Part shown: one piece after another, positions 15,724-24,476 of the stretch
Layout: every line of letters begins with the position of its first letter
Position numbering within the stretch: the stretch's first letter is position 1
Source: Rhodococcoides kyotonense
GTDB taxonomy: Bacteria > Actinomycetota > Actinomycetes > Mycobacteriales > Mycobacteriaceae
Direction: 5' to 3'
NCBI RefSeq assembly: GCF_900188125.1
Contig: NZ_FZOW01000013.1
Location: 1-64,000, forward strand
Length of the DNA: 64,000 bases
Made by a program: the position numbers and the translations under genes
The notes under the pieces: generated by a model
Told to the model about the DNA's origin: nothing
The model's input: only the letters and a program-made list of their open reading frames with translations
Databases searched by the model: none

Positions 15724-17199
15724 TCACGGTGCCGGGCAGGTCACATCTTCGTCCGGCATGGTGCCGTCGACCAGGTAATCGGTGATGACGTCCTGGGCGC
15801 ACGGGTTCTTGCCCAGGTTGTACACGCCGTGGCCGCTCCCGTCGACGGTGAGCAATCGGGACCGGTCGCCGAACTTGTCGTCGATCAGTTCGCCGTTCAG
15901 CATCGGAGTGACCGGGTCGCGCTGATGCTGTGCGACAAGGATATTCGTCGGGCCGTCGTCGTTCACCTCGACGGGCGGTTCCGTCTGATCTATCTGCCAG
16001 TACGCGCACGGCATGATGTTCGCGGCCGCGGCACCGAACAGCGGGTACTCGGTGCGGTCTTCCTTCACGGCCTGCTGGTAGGCCGCGGGGTCGTCGGGCC
16101 ATTTTACGTCGTTGCACGTCACCGCCAGGAACACCGACCAGTTGTTGTCCATCTGTGGGGCCAGCGAGCTGATCGCGGACACCTGATCCGAGGGTGGAGC
16201 TTGCCGCAGATATGCCCAATTCTCCGCTGCCGCATCGTAGGACGCCGGGTTGTACAGCGTGACGAATGCCGCCAAGCGGAAGGCGCGCCCGTCGACTCCT
16301 TCGACCGGGGTGCGGTCGAGCTTGTCGGCGAGGGAGAAGTAGGTATCGCGTACCTGTTCCGGCGTACTTCCCAAGCCGTACTGCTCGTTTCGCTGTGCTG
16401 CCCAGTTCTCGAAATCCGGGAAGGTGTCCTCCATGCCCACGGCGTAGCTTCGCATACCGTCCTGATCGAGATGGGTGTCACCGATGTTGCTGTCCAACAC
16501 GATTCGGTCGGATGTGTCCGGGAACAGCGATGCGTACGCGGCGCCGAGTGCGGTGCCGTACGAGTATCCGAGAAAGTTTCCCTTCTCCTCGCCCAATGCC
16601 GCACGGATGCTGTCGAGGTCGCGCGCCATGTTCGCCGTCGTCACATGTTGCGTGCGCCCGTCGTTGTTGGCCGCACACCGATCGGCAACCTCCTCAGCGG
16701 TTTTCGCCTGCTCGGCGAATGCCGCATCGTCGAATGCATAGGGTGGGACGGCGCCGTAGTACTCAACGTCGTCGGTGAATCCACAACTGATCGGCGACGA
16801 GTGACCGATGCCGCGGGTATCGATGCCGATGAGATCGTAGGAATCCAGCACTTCCTGCGGCATTCCCTGCTGAACAAGGAAATTGGGTTGGTCCAATCCG
16901 GTGCCACCGGGTCCTCCCGGGTTGAGCATGAGCGAACCGCGTCGTTCATCGGGGTTCTCGGACTGCAGGCGGGAGATCGTGAGGTCGATCTGTTCGCCGT
17001 CGGGATCGTCGTAGTCCAAAGGCACAGGAACTGTGGCGCACTGCAATCGGGGCGGTCCCGTTTCCGGATTCTCGACGCCGTCGGGACATGTGGTCCACTG
17101 CAGGTCGGCGGGTTCGGGGGCTGCCTGCGTGCTCGTTTGCGCGCAGCCGGCGGCGAGGATGGCCGTTAACGCAACGGCTGGGATCAATCGGGATCTCAT
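15724..17199 (-). CDS. Secreted TAP-like peptidase lipoprotein, alpha/beta hydrolase
   Basis: 491 residues from ATG 17199. The signal peptide ends in the lipobox LAAGC. The alpha/beta hydrolase core shows MLNPGGPGGTG, IGIDTRGIGHSS and the nucleophile elbow FLGYSYGTALG, followed by a C-terminal TAP-like domain with QHQRDPVTP and DGSGHGVY carrying the presumed Asp and His. Relatives are tripeptidyl aminopeptidases and mycobacterial SlpD/CaeA-type exported hydrolases. It converges on the EEP gene, with stops almost touching, and lies downstream of the membrane protein gene at 17223-17858. Confidence 0.9.
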   Translation of the reverse strand: MRSRLIPAVALTAILAAGCAQTSTQAAPEPADLQWTTCPDGVENPETGPPRLQCATVPVPLDYDDPDGEQIDLTISRLQSENPDERRGSLMLNPGGPGGTGLDQPNFLVQQGMPQEVLDSYDLIGIDTRGIGHSSPISCGFTDDVEYYGAVPPYAFDDAAFAEQAKTAEEVADRCAANNDGRTQHVTTANMARDLDSIRAALGEEKGNFLGYSYGTALGAAYASLFPDTSDRIVLDSNIGDTHLDQDGMRSYAVGMEDTFPDFENWAAQRNEQYGLGSTPEQVRDTYFSLADKLDRTPVEGVDGRAFRLAAFVTLYNPASYDAAAENWAYLRQAPPSDQVSAISSLAPQMDNNWSVFLAVTCNDVKWPDDPAAYQQAVKEDRTEYPLFGAAAANIMPCAYWQIDQTEPPVEVNDDGPTNILVAQHQRDPVTPMLNGELIDDKFGDRSRLLTVDGSGHGVYNLGKNPCAQDVITDYLVDGTMPDEDVTCPAP

Positions 17200-17222
17200 G
17201 GTGTACCTTTCCGGAGGTCGTG

Positions 17223-17858
17223 TCAGGTGCCGACTGCATCGAGCAGCCAGTGGTACCGAAGTCGAAGCGAGCGCTCGACGCTGCCGATCACTGCACCTGC
17301 GCCGAGTGCGATGTTGAGCCACAGGGGCAGATCGATCGGAGACGTGAACGTGCCGATGGAGTCCGCTATCGGTGGGATACGCGAAATGGGTTCCGCCACT
17401 TGCAGAATCAGGAGTGCAACGCCGACGACGAGCATGGCTACCGAGACGATCCCGATGAGCCGACTGGTCGCCGGGTGATTCTGTTCGAGGCGAGCGCGAC
17501 GACCTTCCGCCGACGCGGGGTCCGGACGGAGTTGATGCTCGGTTCCGTCGTCGGCGATGTAGTGGCATCGTTTGACGCCGGAGCCGCTCATGGCCACCTC
17601 GACGGTGCCGCTCTCGACGGGGAACGCGGCCGGCAGTTTCGATTGCGCGACGTGTCGGCCGTCCTGGTAGAGGTTGGCCTTCACCTCGCCGGAGCTCTGG
17701 TTCTGCCAGTGTCGGACATCCACTGCATAGGTCTCGCGGAGCGAGAGGTGGAACAGCGCACGGCCGGGCAGTTGCCACCATCGGAACGGCTGGAGTGCGC
17801 GTCCGTCGCCGGGTTGTAGGCGCTTGGCCGCTCGCTGACGCTTCCACTGCTCGAGCAT
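17223..17858 (-). CDS. Membrane protein of unknown function
   Basis: 211 residues from ATG 17858 with a strong AGGAGG upstream. The N-terminal 120 residues are soluble and basic (RWWQLPGRALFHLSL, DVRHWQNQS). They are followed by a charged linker and two hydrophobic helices (IGIVSVAMLVVGVALLIL and LNIALGAGAVIGS) near the C-terminus. I do not recognise the family. It is divergent from a TetR gene with three operator-like repeats between them, which suggests that it and possibly the peptidase gene are the TetR targets. Confidence 0.75.
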   Translation of the reverse strand: MLEQWKRQRAAKRLQPGDGRALQPFRWWQLPGRALFHLSLRETYAVDVRHWQNQSSGEVKANLYQDGRHVAQSKLPAAFPVESGTVEVAMSGSGVKRCHYIADDGTEHQLRPDPASAEGRRARLEQNHPATSRLIGIVSVAMLVVGVALLILQVAEPISRIPPIADSIGTFTSPIDLPLWLNIALGAGAVIGSVERSLRLRYHWLLDAVGT

Positions 17859-17881
17859 TGGATCCCTCCTGTTCGACGGAC

Positions 17882-17945
17882 TAGCACGCTGTACTATTGC
17901 GGTCGGTGACACGACAGTAGCACAGTGTGCTAGCACAGCGTGCTA
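17882..17945. promoter_or_regulatory. Three TetR operators TAGCAC-N3-GTGCTA
   Basis: Three copies of one palindrome: TAGCACGCTGTACTA (17882-17896, one mismatch), TAGCACAGTGTGCTA (17918-17932) and TAGCACAGCGTGCTA (17931-17945). The last two share two bases. They span the whole promoter gap between the membrane protein gene and the divergent TetR gene, as expected for tight autoregulation and repression of both directions. Confidence 0.8.
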
Positions 17946-17996
17946 GTCCGCTGATTCACGCGAACGCATAAGCGTGTGCGTGGGAGAGGGAGAGCG

Positions 17997-18602
17997 ATGG
18001 CAGAGCAGAAGAAGGTGCTCGATTCCAGGGCCAAGGTCATCATCGCGGCGTGCGAGATGATCGGCGAAGATCCGGCATCGACGCTGAGTGTGCGGGCCGT
18101 GGCGTCGCGCGCCGGGGTCAGTATGGGGTCGCTGCGGCATCATTTCCCCACGCAGCGCGCGCTACGGGACGCGGTCCTGCAAACGATCTACGACGTGGCG
18201 ACGCCCGACGACCAGATCATTCACGACGAGTCGGTTCCCGCCTCCGAACGGCTCGTCCAGTGTCTTCGGCAGATTCTCGCCCCGCAGGTCGGCGAGAAGG
18301 CGCGCGACGCCTGGATCAAGGTGTTCGACGCTTTCATCCGGCCCGATCCCACGGAACAGATGCGCACGACCTACACGGCCATGTCGAACGAGGGACTGAG
18401 TCGGATGGAGCACTGGCTGACCGTGCTCGACAAGGAGGGCGTCGTCGCCGACGGTGACGTCGCCAAGCAGGCGGGTTTTCTCAACGCCGTCATCACGGGC
18501 ATCTCGATCGAGCGGGCTCTGCCCGGCGACCTGTCGGCACTCGAACGGGAGAACGCAATCCTGTACACGGCCGTCGACGCGGTCTTGAAGTCGCCCAGGT
18601 GA
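17997..18602 (+). CDS. TetR family regulator
   Basis: 201 residues from ATG 17997 behind a purine-rich GGGAGAGGGAGAG. The HTH reads LSVRAVASRAGVSMGSLRHH followed by FPTQRALRDAVL. The C-terminal domain is helical and resembles the TetR_C_6/BetI-like group. The three operator repeats upstream make autoregulation likely. The stop abuts the stop of the convergent small gene. Confidence 0.9.
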   Translation: MAEQKKVLDSRAKVIIAACEMIGEDPASTLSVRAVASRAGVSMGSLRHHFPTQRALRDAVLQTIYDVATPDDQIIHDESVPASERLVQCLRQILAPQVGEKARDAWIKVFDAFIRPDPTEQMRTTYTAMSNEGLSRMEHWLTVLDKEGVVADGDVAKQAGFLNAVITGISIERALPGDLSALERENAILYTAVDAVLKSPR

Positions 18603-18707
18603 CTACACGCCGGGGATCGGAAACTTCCAGATAGCCAGGACGACGAGGGTCATGATCGCTGCGGTGTACGCGACCGTGCCCAGCGCGTGCGATACGGCTT
18701 TGATCAC
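18603..18707 (-). CDS. Small single-span membrane protein
   Basis: 34 residues from GTG 18707, with an excellent AGGAGA seven bases upstream. The sequence starts VIKAVSHALG, passes through one hydrophobic helix (AAIMTLVVLAIW) and ends KFPIPGV. It begins right after the stop of the TetR gene on the other strand. Small proteins of this sort are common in Rhodococcus and rarely studied. Function unknown. Confidence 0.5.
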   Translation of the reverse strand: MIKAVSHALGTVAYTAAIMTLVVLAIWKFPIPGV

Positions 18708-18966
18708 GTCTTTTCTCCTCACTGGTTCCGTCGCTGGAATGCCCCACGATCGCCGAACCACGTCACGATGTGCATCGGCCGATATACCTGTTTGCATACC
18801 TGTTATCGAGTTGGGCGCGCCCCGAACGGAATTCGGCAAACAAACCGACTTGTATCGACGTCGTGAAGAACAGGTACCTCACCCCGCCGAATGGACGGTT
18901 ACAGACGGGTGTGCGTGGGCGAGCATGGGGATACCCCCCGATTCGAACCGTCCTCCCGAGGCCCCG
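18708..18966. other. Intergenic region, no clear gene
   Basis: Upstream region shared by the small membrane protein (minus) and the DUF3263-like gene (plus). Frames are open on both strands but lack good starts or a recognisable product. GGTTCGAATCG on the minus strand near 18940-18950 recalls a tRNA T-arm but is not flanked by a matching stem or acceptor. Confidence 0.4.
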
Positions 18967-19359
18967 ATGCACCTGACGCTTGTTCCACCGCTGCAAGAAC
19001 CGAAGCCTCGACGGCAGTCGGCACCGACCGACGCAGTCACGCGCGCCCCCGACCTCGGATGGGTACGGCGCTCGCTCGGCTGGTGTGACCTTCTCTCCCG
19101 TGAACGGTCGCTCACGGGTTCCGACCAGGCGCTTGTCGCCTTCGCTATCGAATGGGCGCCGTACGGCGGTGCCGATGCAGAGAGCGTGTTCGTCAAATTC
19201 GGCGTTCAGCGCACCAGATTTCTGCATCTTCTGCAGGCGGCCATGATGCCTCGACCCACCGAGCCCCGACGGTTCCGCGGCATCAAGGCCGACCTGTGTC
19301 GCGAGCTGTTGCTCGCGTGGCAACCTGCGGTCCGGCCGACTGCCCGGCCCACTGCATGA
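18967..19359 (+). CDS. DUF3263-like small protein
   Basis: 130 residues from ATG 18967; the frame is open upstream, so a longer N-terminus is possible. Residues about 50-100 (LTGSDQALVAFAIEWAPYG, then FVKFGVQRTRFLHLLQ) resemble the DUF3263 pattern of actinobacteria, a short HTH-like domain of unknown role, here without its usual tryptophan pair. The C-terminus is Pro/Thr-rich and ends two bases before the stop of the convergent kinase-regulator gene. Confidence 0.5.
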   Translation: MHLTLVPPLQEPKPRRQSAPTDAVTRAPDLGWVRRSLGWCDLLSRERSLTGSDQALVAFAIEWAPYGGADAESVFVKFGVQRTRFLHLLQAAMMPRPTEPRRFRGIKADLCRELLLAWQPAVRPTARPTA

Positions 19360-19360
19360 C

Positions 19361-22300
19361 TCAGTCTCGCGTCTGATCCGCAACCCATGCCGCGACCTGC
19401 GCCCGCGACGTGAACCCGAGCTTCGCCAGAATATGTTCGACGTGTCCCTGCGCGGTGCGAGGCGAAATCACCAACCGTTCGGCGATGCCCTGATTGGTGA
19501 GACCTTCGGTGACGAGGTCGGCAACTTGCTGTTCCCGCTTGGTGAGTGGGGTCGTCTCCGGGGTGTGGGAGGCTCCCGACGAAGATTCACGCAACGCGTA
19601 CGCAATGGCGTCGCCGAGGTCGAAGTGCTCGCCCCGCCGGTAGGCGACGTCGAATGCCTTGTCTCCCAAGTCGTGACGCGTCCGAACCTCGCAATTCTTG
19701 TGGAATACGAAAAGATTGGGATGTATCACCGGCGAGCTACCGAACGAGTGCGCCACACCGTCTGCTGCGCCGAGTAGAACTGCTGCACGGACAGCATCGT
19801 GTTCGACGGCGATCCACGCCAACGTAGCGAGTGACGACGTGGTGATGCGTGGATTCCGCAATTGGCGCGCCAGTTCCAACGCCTCGTCGAGTAGCCCGAC
19901 CGCTCGATCTGCGTCACCCATCCGCCAGACGTCGATACCCATGGCCCACAACGACCGTGACCGGTACATCTTCTCGCCGTACCGCTTGGTGACGGCGAGA
20001 ACATGTTCGTGGCATTCGATGGCCTTGTCCAGCTGCCCGCTCAGGCCGTACGCGAGCCCCAGCAGATGCATGGCACTCGTCTCGAGTGTCCGCTGACCTC
20101 GAGCGCCGAACTCCTCGATTGCGGACTCGAAAAATGCTGGAGCCGAGCGGATGTCACCGCTGTGCAACGCGACGGTTCCGTCCGCGTTCGCGATCAACGC
20201 GCGCATCATCGGGTCGTCGGCATTCTCGGACAGTGCGTGGGCCTGCTCGACGAGAGCAACTCCGGAGTGATGGTCGCCCTGCACGTTCGCCATGGCGGCG
20301 GCGAAACACAGTGCCTTGACCCACTCGATCGTCGGCGGACCGCTCTGGTGGGGGAGGAGTCGGGCGAGCCAATGCCTCGCGTCGGTGTAGAGGCCCTGGG
20401 AAAGCCCGAACCAGTACAGCGTCGTCACGATGCGGAGACCTGCGGAGGGGTCGTCGTCGATGCAGAATTCGAGGGCCTCGCGAAAGTTGGGCCGTTCCCG
20501 CTTCAATCGGGCGACCCAGTCCACTTGGCGCGAACTGATCCAGTCGTTCTCGGCGTCGGACGCCAGTTTCTCGTACCACGCGCGATGACGTCGACGCATG
20601 AGCAAGGTTTCACCCGTCAGCTCGAGCTTCTCGTACGCGTACTGGCGGATCGTCTCGAGCATCCGAAACCGCACCACGGACCCCATTCGCTCCCTGATGA
20701 GAATCGACTTCTCGGCGAGGGAGGTCAGGGCGTCGAGCAATTCGTCGGATTCGAGTCCCGCACCGCACACTTGCTCTGCCGCGTCGAGTTCGAACGTCGC
20801 AGCGAAGACGGACAGCCGACCCCACACCAATTGCTCTGTAGCAGTGCACAGTTCGAAACTCCAGTCGATGCACAGCCGCAGCGTCTGCTGACGATCCGGC
20901 GCACCTCGGTTTCCCCGTGTCAGCAGCGCGTACCTGTCGGTGAGCCGATCGAGAATCTGTTCGGGCGACATCACCCGCAGCCGAGCGGCAGCCAATTCGA
21001 TCGGCAACGGCAAACCGTCGAGGCGAAGGCAGATGCCCGTCACCGCGTCCGTGTTCTCGTCGGTCAGCGTGAATCCGGGAGCCGCAGCGGCGGCGCGTTC
21101 CACGAACAGCGTCACCGCGTCGTACTTGGACACCGAACGCAGCGACGGCCGCAGTTCCGGATTCGGAACGGTCAACGGTGGAACCCTCAGCACTGCTTCG
21201 CCGGCGATGCCGAGAGCCTCCCGGCTGGTCGCGAGGATCCGCAGTTGTGGACAGATCTGCAGCAGCGTCTCGCTCAGCTTCGCGACGGCGGACACCATCT
21301 GCTCACAGTTGTCGAGAACGAGGAGCAGCTCTTTCGGCGCGAGAAACTCGATCAGTACGTCGCGCAGCGGTCGGACGGACTGATCTCGCAATCCGACGGC
21401 AGCGCTCACCGCGTCGATCAGCGACGACGTCTCGCGAAGATCGGCCAACTCGACCAGATGCGCGCCGCCCGCGTAGTCCCGCTGTACAGCAGAGGCGATC
21501 CGCACTGCCAGCCGCGTCTTGCCGACGCCTCCGATGCCCGTCAGCGTCACCAGACGGGAACTCGACAGCTGGTTCTTCGCCGCCGTGAGTTCCTGACGAC
21601 GGCCGACGAAACTCGTCAGATCCAGGGGCAGACTGCCCGTCGTGCCACTGAGTCCAGTGGGAACTCTCGGCCGCGATTGCGTCCGGGTCGGGGCCGCAGG
21701 CTCACGAGGTTCCACGACGGGATCCGTACGCAGTGCCATCTCGTCGACGACAAGCTCATGGTCCCGTTGCAACCGTCGCAACTCCTCGCCGAAGTCGGCC
21801 GCCGAGACCGGACGCTCCTCCGGAACGCGCGACATCGCACGGGCGATCGCGGCCGCCACGTCGTCGGGAATGCCCTGCTCTCGAAGGTCGGGTACCGACT
21901 GCTGCGTTATCCGGAGAAACTGGGCGACGACCTGCTCGCCGCTCCGACGCTCGAACGCGGCGTGGCCGGTCAGGGCGCTGAACACCGTGGAGCCGAGGCT
22001 GTAGACGTCGGCCGCCGGTGTCGGCGGATTGCCCGCGAGCACTTCGGGGGCGGTGTAGGCAGGGGACCCGGTGACCGCCCCGGACGTCGTCTGGAAGCCG
22101 CCGGTGATGTGCGCGATCCCGAAGTCTGCGAGCTCGGGTTCGCCGTAATCGGTGACCAGGATGTTCGCGGGCTTGATGTCTCTGTGCAGGATCCCGAGTC
22201 GATGCGCAGTCTCCACCGCACCGGCGATCTTCACCCCCAGCCGAAGGGCCTGGTCCAACGGAAGCGCGCCCCCGCGACGGATCAACACGTCGACGGAATC

Positions 22301-22621
22301 ATGCTGGTGGTACGGCATGACGATGAACGGGCGACCACTTTCAGTGGCTCCGACCTGCAAAATGTTCACGATGTTCGGGTGGCCGGTCAGCCGTCCCATC
22401 GCCCGCTGCTCCCGGAAGAAGCGAGAACGATTCTCCTCGTCGAGTTCGACGGTGAGAACCTTGACCGCGACGGTCCGACTCAGCTCGCCCTGAACGCAGC
22501 GGTAGACGACGCCGAAGCCACCATGGCCGATCTCCTCGGCGTCGTCGAAACCGATCTCGGCCAACTCCGCAGCAGGTGACGGCGGGTACCTCTGCGTGTC
22601 AACCGGTTCGTCAGGGCACAT
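19361..22621 (-). CDS. PknK-like Ser/Thr kinase, NB-ARC ATPase and LuxR HTH protein
   Basis: About 1086 residues from ATG 22621; no clear SD precedes it, so the start is uncertain. Domains in order: Ser/Thr kinase (about 25-290) with the Gly loop GHGGFGVVY, AVKVL lysine, HRDIKPANI catalytic loop, DFG and APEVL; then an NB-ARC/AAA-type ATPase with P-loop GIGGVGKTRLA and Walker B LLLVLDNCEQM; a helical TPR-like region; and a C-terminal LuxR HTH (LTKREQQVADLVTEGLTNQ). Size and kinase-ATPase layout recall M. tuberculosis PknK; the C-terminal HTH implies direct DNA binding. No membrane segment. Confidence 0.88.
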   Translation of the reverse strand: MCPDEPVDTQRYPPSPAAELAEIGFDDAEEIGHGGFGVVYRCVQGELSRTVAVKVLTVELDEENRSRFFREQRAMGRLTGHPNIVNILQVGATESGRPFIVMPYHQHDSVDVLIRRGGALPLDQALRLGVKIAGAVETAHRLGILHRDIKPANILVTDYGEPELADFGIAHITGGFQTTSGAVTGSPAYTAPEVLAGNPPTPAADVYSLGSTVFSALTGHAAFERRSGEQVVAQFLRITQQSVPDLREQGIPDDVAAAIARAMSRVPEERPVSAADFGEELRRLQRDHELVVDEMALRTDPVVEPREPAAPTRTQSRPRVPTGLSGTTGSLPLDLTSFVGRRQELTAAKNQLSSSRLVTLTGIGGVGKTRLAVRIASAVQRDYAGGAHLVELADLRETSSLIDAVSAAVGLRDQSVRPLRDVLIEFLAPKELLLVLDNCEQMVSAVAKLSETLLQICPQLRILATSREALGIAGEAVLRVPPLTVPNPELRPSLRSVSKYDAVTLFVERAAAAAPGFTLTDENTDAVTGICLRLDGLPLPIELAAARLRVMSPEQILDRLTDRYALLTRGNRGAPDRQQTLRLCIDWSFELCTATEQLVWGRLSVFAATFELDAAEQVCGAGLESDELLDALTSLAEKSILIRERMGSVVRFRMLETIRQYAYEKLELTGETLLMRRRHRAWYEKLASDAENDWISSRQVDWVARLKRERPNFREALEFCIDDDPSAGLRIVTTLYWFGLSQGLYTDARHWLARLLPHQSGPPTIEWVKALCFAAAMANVQGDHHSGVALVEQAHALSENADDPMMRALIANADGTVALHSGDIRSAPAFFESAIEEFGARGQRTLETSAMHLLGLAYGLSGQLDKAIECHEHVLAVTKRYGEKMYRSRSLWAMGIDVWRMGDADRAVGLLDEALELARQLRNPRITTSSLATLAWIAVEHDAVRAAVLLGAADGVAHSFGSSPVIHPNLFVFHKNCEVRTRHDLGDKAFDVAYRRGEHFDLGDAIAYALRESSSGASHTPETTPLTKREQQVADLVTEGLTNQGIAERLVISPRTAQGHVEHILAKLGFTSRAQVAAWVADQTRD

Positions 22622-22807
22622 CGGGGGGCTGCTCACTGTCGTCGGACTGCGGCTCCCACACTGGTCCCGACGGCACGACCAGCATGGCTGCACCGTGGGC
22701 TTTCCTCTCGGCACCGTATCTCCAGAGTAATCTTTTCGGCTCCCGATGGCCCGGAATGGGCAGCTGAAATACGACCGCACCGAGTCGCAGGGACCGGGCA
22801 GTCGGCT

Positions 22808-24307
22808 TCACCTCTGCAGGGGCCCGCACCTGACGTCGAAACGCTCGCGCACTGTGTCCAGCGTCTTTCTGTGGTGTTCGCGGTCCCGGTGATGTGTCCG
22901 CAGGAAGGCGAGGGTGCCGATCATCCTGCGGTGCACGGGGTACCAACGATCGAAATTCAGGCCGCAGTCCTGAAAGACTTTCTGCGGGACAGCGTCGAAG
23001 ATGACGCTCAGGTTGTGTTGGTTCAATGCAAGCGCGGTCCACACCAAAGTCTCTTTCGCCTTGCGAGTGAGGTCCTCGGCGTCGAGCTCGTACAGCGGTA
23101 CTTCGTCGAGCTTGCCGAGAAGCAAGAGATGCGTCAGGAAGTATCCCGCGAACGAACTGAAACCAATTGTCACGGAACGCGTATTGATCGACACGGCGGT
23201 GCCACGAGATGAGACGTATGGCTCGTAGGCCGAGTTGTCTCGGAAAATGTAGCCCGAGCAGTTGACCAGCCAGCTACCAGGCGGGATGTGCCGTGTTCTG
23301 CCACTCCGGTAGCGAAGTTCGATTCCGTCGGGGTGGTCGATCGCGTCCTCGAAATACTCCATGTCCACGGTAGATACCTTGGAAGAGATTGCTTCTGCTT
23401 CCGACTTCGACAGTAGACCGTTGAAGAACTGACGTGACGGTCGAACTGGCTGGACTGCGTAGTCCGACTGGAACCACTCCCTGACGTCGTCCTCGTTCGT
23501 CCCATCGAAACGAAGCGCGGCTGTGTTGAACAGGCGAGTTGGAAGCGTCCCGCTCAGCAGTCGTCGAGTTCCGTTGGGTACCAACTTGTCTCGGTCGATG
23601 AAGTAAGTTCCCTGTCCAGCGATGATGTTGACCTCTCGGCCGGGATACTCGGTGACCGCGAGGTGAGCGGTATCCATCGCCGTCTTCCCGCCGCCGACGA
23701 TCCAGATCGGTGCGCGACTCCCTCGCATGTCGTGGCCGCGGAAATCGAAGTAGTCCGGTGAGACGGAATGAATACGGCTGCTGGACACCTGAAGTGGCTG
23801 TTTGGGGTTGATCTCGAGCCCGCTCGCCTTGATCACTCGCTGAGCTTGGATCGTAAGGCGCTGCCCTGAAATCGATTTCGCTGTCAGGCGGTTGCCGGAT
23901 TCCGACTCGACGTGGTCATCGACTGTCCATCCGTAGTATTCGACCAAGGAGACGCGCTGCTCGATGACGTCGATGCAGTGGTCGAAGTGGTCCAGGACTT
24001 CGGACTTCGTCGCTAAGTGCGAGCGATCCTCATCCAGAGTCCACTCGATGTTCCCCGCAGTGAACAGTGGGTGCGGCTGGTGCAGGCGAACATAGGGGTA
24101 GGTGTCGACCCACATCCCGCCGGATCTGGGACGACGGTCGACGAGGACGATCTTCTGGTCTCGCGACAGATACTGCGATGCGACCGCCGCAGCATTCAGC
24201 CCGGCGATACCGGCACCGACGATGCAGATGTCGCAGGTTTCGATCAGGTCTTCACGCTGGGGTTCGGATGCATCGTTCAAGGATTCCACGGTCCTTTTCC
24301 TTCGCAT
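22808..24307 (-). CDS. FAD-dependent oxidoreductase, FMO-like
   Basis: 499 residues from ATG 24307 (GTG 24290 is an alternative). The first FAD motif reads CIVGAGIAGLNAA, followed by an acidic-ended strand (VLVDRRPRSGGMW) and a second dinucleotide motif IWIVGGGKTAMDTA, as in flavin-containing monooxygenases and related NAD(P)H oxidoreductases. A late motif LVNCSGYIF precedes the C-terminal helical region. It is a stand-alone gene; a family A palindrome lies upstream, between it and folD. Codon use looks slightly less GC-biased than its neighbours. Substrate unknown. Confidence 0.8.
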   Translation of the reverse strand: MRRKRTVESLNDASEPQREDLIETCDICIVGAGIAGLNAAAVASQYLSRDQKIVLVDRRPRSGGMWVDTYPYVRLHQPHPLFTAGNIEWTLDEDRSHLATKSEVLDHFDHCIDVIEQRVSLVEYYGWTVDDHVESESGNRLTAKSISGQRLTIQAQRVIKASGLEINPKQPLQVSSSRIHSVSPDYFDFRGHDMRGSRAPIWIVGGGKTAMDTAHLAVTEYPGREVNIIAGQGTYFIDRDKLVPNGTRRLLSGTLPTRLFNTAALRFDGTNEDDVREWFQSDYAVQPVRPSRQFFNGLLSKSEAEAISSKVSTVDMEYFEDAIDHPDGIELRYRSGRTRHIPPGSWLVNCSGYIFRDNSAYEPYVSSRGTAVSINTRSVTIGFSSFAGYFLTHLLLLGKLDEVPLYELDAEDLTRKAKETLVWTALALNQHNLSVIFDAVPQKVFQDCGLNFDRWYPVHRRMIGTLAFLRTHHRDREHHRKTLDTVRERFDVRCGPLQR

Positions 24308-24404
24308 CAGTAAATGTGAAGTGTCTGAAGCCTTTCCGTACCCAATTCTGCCCGAGCGCCCAGCGAAAATCTCCGGTAGTCGACGATTCGCGGCGTTGAC
24401 CGTC

Positions 24405-24476
24405 GAAAAACCTCCTCTATTTGGGATCCGAACCCCCTGCAGAGGGTTCGGATCCCAAATAGAGGAGGCTATTTTC
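24405..24476. repeat. 72-bp palindromic repeat, family A copy 3
   Basis: Arms of about 30-32 bases (24405-24434 and 24445-24476) with a 10-base loop containing CTGCAG; the arms share CCTCCTCTATTTGGGATCC with the other copies. The right arm includes part of the minus-strand TGA stop of folD (24475-24477), so the element forms the immediate 3' end of folD and could terminate its transcript. It is about 13 kb from copies 1 and 2. Confidence 0.9.

Noticed and set aside
15829-17169. 446-codon plus-strand open frame opposite the TAP-like peptidase
   Set aside because: Antisense shadow. The minus strand has signal peptide, lipobox and catalytic motifs.
18935-18965. tRNA-like T-arm sequence GGTTCGAATCG on the minus strand
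   Set aside because: No pairing stem around it, no acceptor, D-arm or anticodon arm at proper distances.
20003-22579. 858-codon plus-strand open frame opposite the kinase-regulator gene
   Set aside because: Shadow frame of a high-GC gene. The minus strand encodes clear kinase, ATPase and LuxR motifs, while the plus frame gives Arg/Gln-rich sequence with no domain.
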